DNA of 64,000 bases from JANXPZ01 sp033853925 (GTDB lineage: Bacteria; Eisenbacteria; RBG-16-71-46), in the NCBI GenBank assembly GCA_033853925.1, contig JAWOLC010000011.1:1-64000 (forward strand). Direction: 5' to 3'. Made by a program: the position numbers and the translations under genes. Below are positions 62,099 through 64,000 of this stretch, piece after piece. Each line of letters opens with the position of its first letter. Position 1 is the stretch's first letter. The notes beneath the pieces were generated by a model. That model saw only the letters and a list, made by a program, of their open reading frames with translations, was not told where the DNA came from and did no database searches.

Positions 62099-63637
62099 AT
62101 GAGCGATCTCTCTTCCAGGGGGGGTGGGGATCTCTACCGGCTGGCCGTGGAGCTGTCGCCCTCGGGCATGCTGGCCGTGGATGCCTCCGGCACGATCCTC
62201 CTCGTCAACCGCGAGGTCGAGCGGCTCTTCGGCTACGGCCGCGACGAGCTGAACGGCCGCCCGGTCGAGTTGCTCGTGCCCGAGCGCTTTCGCGGGCGGC
62301 ATCCGGCCCTGCGGCACGCCTTCTTCCAGGAGCCCGAGATGCGCCCCATGGGAGCGGGGCGCGAGCTGTTCGGCCTGCGCAAGGACGGCACCGAGTTCCC
62401 CGTCGAGATCGGGCTCAACCCCATCCGCACCGAGCTGGGCCTGCTGGTCTTCGCCTCGATCGTGGACGTGACCCACCGCCAGCAGCTCGAGGAGCAGCTT
62501 CGGCAGTCGCAGAAGCTCGAGGCGATCGGGACGATCGCCGGGGGCATCGCCCACGACTTCAACAACCTGCTCCTGAGCGTCGTGGGGCACGCCGAGCTGG
62601 CGCGCGCCAGCCTGGCCGCGGATCCCAAGGAGAGAGAGGACATCGATCAGATCCTGAAGGCCGCCCAGCGCGGGCGCGAGCTGGTGCAGCGGATCCTGAC
62701 CTTCAGCCGGCGGCACGTGACCGCCCGCGTGCCCCTGCGTCTCGAGCGTCCGGTCCGCGACGCGCTCGGCTTGCTGCGCGCCTCGCTGCCGAGCACGATC
62801 GAGCTGCGCGAGGACTTCGATCCGCGCACCCCCGCCGTGCTGTCGGACGAGACGGACGTCCACCAGATCCTGATGAACCTGGTGACGAACTCGGCGCACG
62901 CCCTGGAGGGGGGCGGGCGCATCGACATCGCGCTCGCGCCCCACCTCGTGTCCGCGGGGAGCGACTCGCTCCATCCCGATCTGAAGCCCGGCGCCTACGC
63001 GCGCCTCACCGTCGTGGACAACGGGCACGGGATGACCCCCGAAGTGGCGCAGCGGGCCTTCGAGCCGTTCTTCACCACCAAGCCCGTGGGGACGGGCACG
63101 GGGCTCGGCCTCTCCGTCATCCGCGGCATCGTGCGCAGCCTCGGCGGCGTGATCGCGCTGGAGACCCGGCCGAACGAGGGCACGCGGGTGGACATCTTCC
63201 TCCCCGCGCTGTCGGAGGAGGAGGCGCCGCTGCGGGGGGCGGAGACGGACCCCGAGGCGCACGCGGAGGCCCGCGTGCTGCTCGTGGAGGACGAGGAGAT
63301 TCTGGCCACGCTGCAGCGCCGTCGCCTCGAGGACTTCGGCGTGCGCGTGACCGTGCACACGTCCAGCGTGGAGGCGCTCGCGGACTTTCGCGCCAGGCCC
63401 GAGGCCTTCGATCTCCTGATCACCGACAACACGATGCCGGGCCTCACGGGCTCGGCCCTCGCCCGCGAGGTGCACCGCCTGCGCCCGAGCCTGCCCATCC
63501 TGATGATCTCGGGCGTGCTGGAGACCGACGACCCGGTGGTTCTCCGCGCGCGCGGCGTGGTGGGCGTGCTGCGCAAGCCTCACAGCGCGAAGGAGCTGGA
63601 GGACGCCGTCCGCCAGGCTCTCCGCGCGACCGCCTGA
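62099..63637 (+). CDS. PAS-histidine kinase-receiver hybrid protein
   Basis: A 512-residue cytosolic hybrid kinase. A PAS domain (about 12-128; MLAVDASGTILLVNREVERLFGY) precedes a HisKA domain with H152 in IAHDFNNLL, an HATPase domain (LVTNSAHAL, VDNGHGM, GTGLGLSV), and a C-terminal receiver with D443 in LITDNTMPG. The kinase belongs to the PAS/AHDFNN group common in environmental bacteria. The ATG at 62099 has a poor ribosome site; the frame is open 64 codons upstream with no better start. No output regulator is next to it, so the receiver may act in phosphorelay with other proteins. Confidence 0.92.
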   Translation: MSDLSSRGGGDLYRLAVELSPSGMLAVDASGTILLVNREVERLFGYGRDELNGRPVELLVPERFRGRHPALRHAFFQEPEMRPMGAGRELFGLRKDGTEFPVEIGLNPIRTELGLLVFASIVDVTHRQQLEEQLRQSQKLEAIGTIAGGIAHDFNNLLLSVVGHAELARASLAADPKEREDIDQILKAAQRGRELVQRILTFSRRHVTARVPLRLERPVRDALGLLRASLPSTIELREDFDPRTPAVLSDETDVHQILMNLVTNSAHALEGGGRIDIALAPHLVSAGSDSLHPDLKPGAYARLTVVDNGHGMTPEVAQRAFEPFFTTKPVGTGTGLGLSVIRGIVRSLGGVIALETRPNEGTRVDIFLPALSEEEAPLRGAETDPEAHAEARVLLVEDEEILATLQRRRLEDFGVRVTVHTSSVEALADFRARPEAFDLLITDNTMPGLTGSALAREVHRLRPSLPILMISGVLETDDPVVLRARGVVGVLRKPHSAKELEDAVRQALRATA

Positions 63638-63653
63638 GCTTCGCCGCTCCGCC

Positions 63654-64000
63654 TCAGGTCCCCAGCGCCTCGCAGGTCCGGCGGAAGTGGTGGCCGTAGA
63701 TCGCCAGGGTCACGGCCACGCGCAGGAGCGCGGGTCGCCGGCAGAACGTCCACGCGAGCAGGTGCCAGTAGTGGAAGCGCTCGCGGCCCAGGACCCCCAG
63801 CCGCAGGCTCGAGTAGGCGAACGCCCAGGCGCTGCGCCAGTCCAGGCGCCAGCCGATGCGCGGCGGCCGGTACTCGCGCAGGAAGGTGCGGATGCGCCCG
63901 TAGTAGGAGCCGGGCGCGTAGAGCCGGGCGAGGAGGTTGCGGTAGCCCGAGCGCAGCACCTCCGCGTTCATGCGTGGCACGAAGTTCGTCGAGCCGTCCA
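63654..64000 (-). CDS. C-terminal end of a radical SAM protein with DUF4070-like tail (cut by the window edge)
   Basis: About 115 codons of a gene that enters from the right edge and stops at 63654. The text TNFVPRMNAEVLRSGYRNLL and SYYGRIRTFLREYRPPR matches the DUF4070 tail of B12-binding radical SAM proteins. The catalytic CxxxCxxC and cobalamin parts lie outside, so the reaction is unknown. A start at the internal ATG near 63971 would be false, since homology continues upstream of it. It converges with the hybrid kinase, 16 bases apart. Confidence 0.8.
   Translation of the reverse strand, partial: DGSTNFVPRMNAEVLRSGYRNLLARLYAPGSYYGRIRTFLREYRPPRIGWRLDWRSAWAFAYSSLRLGVLGRERFHYWHLLAWTFCRRPALLRVAVTLAIYGHHFRRTCEALGT

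Overview
The window is G+C-rich, apparently around 70% by eye, with dense bacterial coding and many ATGA or GTGA start/stop overlaps. Several features suggest a member of the FCB assemblage, such as Candidatus Eisenbacteria or a relative. These are a TonB-dependent receptor with a carboxypeptidase-like N-terminal domain, a PorV/PorQ-like barrel, secreted proteins ending in FlgD/type-IX-style modules (PNPF ... GIYLYRL), and Ser/Thr kinases fused to TolB-like propellers. That placement is inference; no rRNA or tRNA gene is visible.

Layout. 1-4.6 kb: a truncated TPR/HExxH protein, a zinc alcohol dehydrogenase and an aquaporin. 4.9-14.5 kb: a signalling operon with an FHA-GAF-SpoIIE phosphatase followed by three translationally coupled kinase-propeller proteins. 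14.6-15.9 kb: a thioredoxin-like protein with an in-frame TGA exactly at the first active-site cysteine (W-U-H-T-C), very likely selenocysteine and the best single find here. 15.9-24.4 kb: two divergent CPBP-type membrane proteins, a hydrolase, a frameshifted EAL-HDOD gene, an EamA exporter, a lipoprotein, an M24 peptidase, an ACT-domain protein and the wreck of a PLP-dependent decarboxylase.

24.7-48.4 kb is a glycan-utilisation region. A promoter overlapped by a LacI-type operator precedes eleven closely packed + strand genes (24951-44675). They encode a CBM9-like surface protein, a TonB receptor, a 1197-aa surface protein, a PorV-like barrel, two PF10091/GH144-like glycosidases, a LacI regulator, an ABC sugar importer (binding protein and two permeases, no ATPase) and a discoidin/six-hairpin protein. 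Facing it are a GH94 phosphorylase and a secreted unknown protein. The latter has its own promoter with the same architecture: TTGACR, 17-bp spacer, TAAMCG, with the -10 element inside a TGTAAACGTTTACA-type palindrome. I infer a beta-glucan-type uptake and phosphorolysis regulon run by the encoded LacI protein. A GH35 gene follows.

51.4-64 kb holds a lipoprotein hydrolase, small envelope proteins, an M14 carboxypeptidase, an Old Yellow Enzyme homologue, an NtrB/NtrC-like pair, two tandem paralogous small proteins of no family I recognise, a PAS-kinase-receiver hybrid and the end of a radical SAM protein. Several genes are followed by strong GC hairpins without a U-tract.
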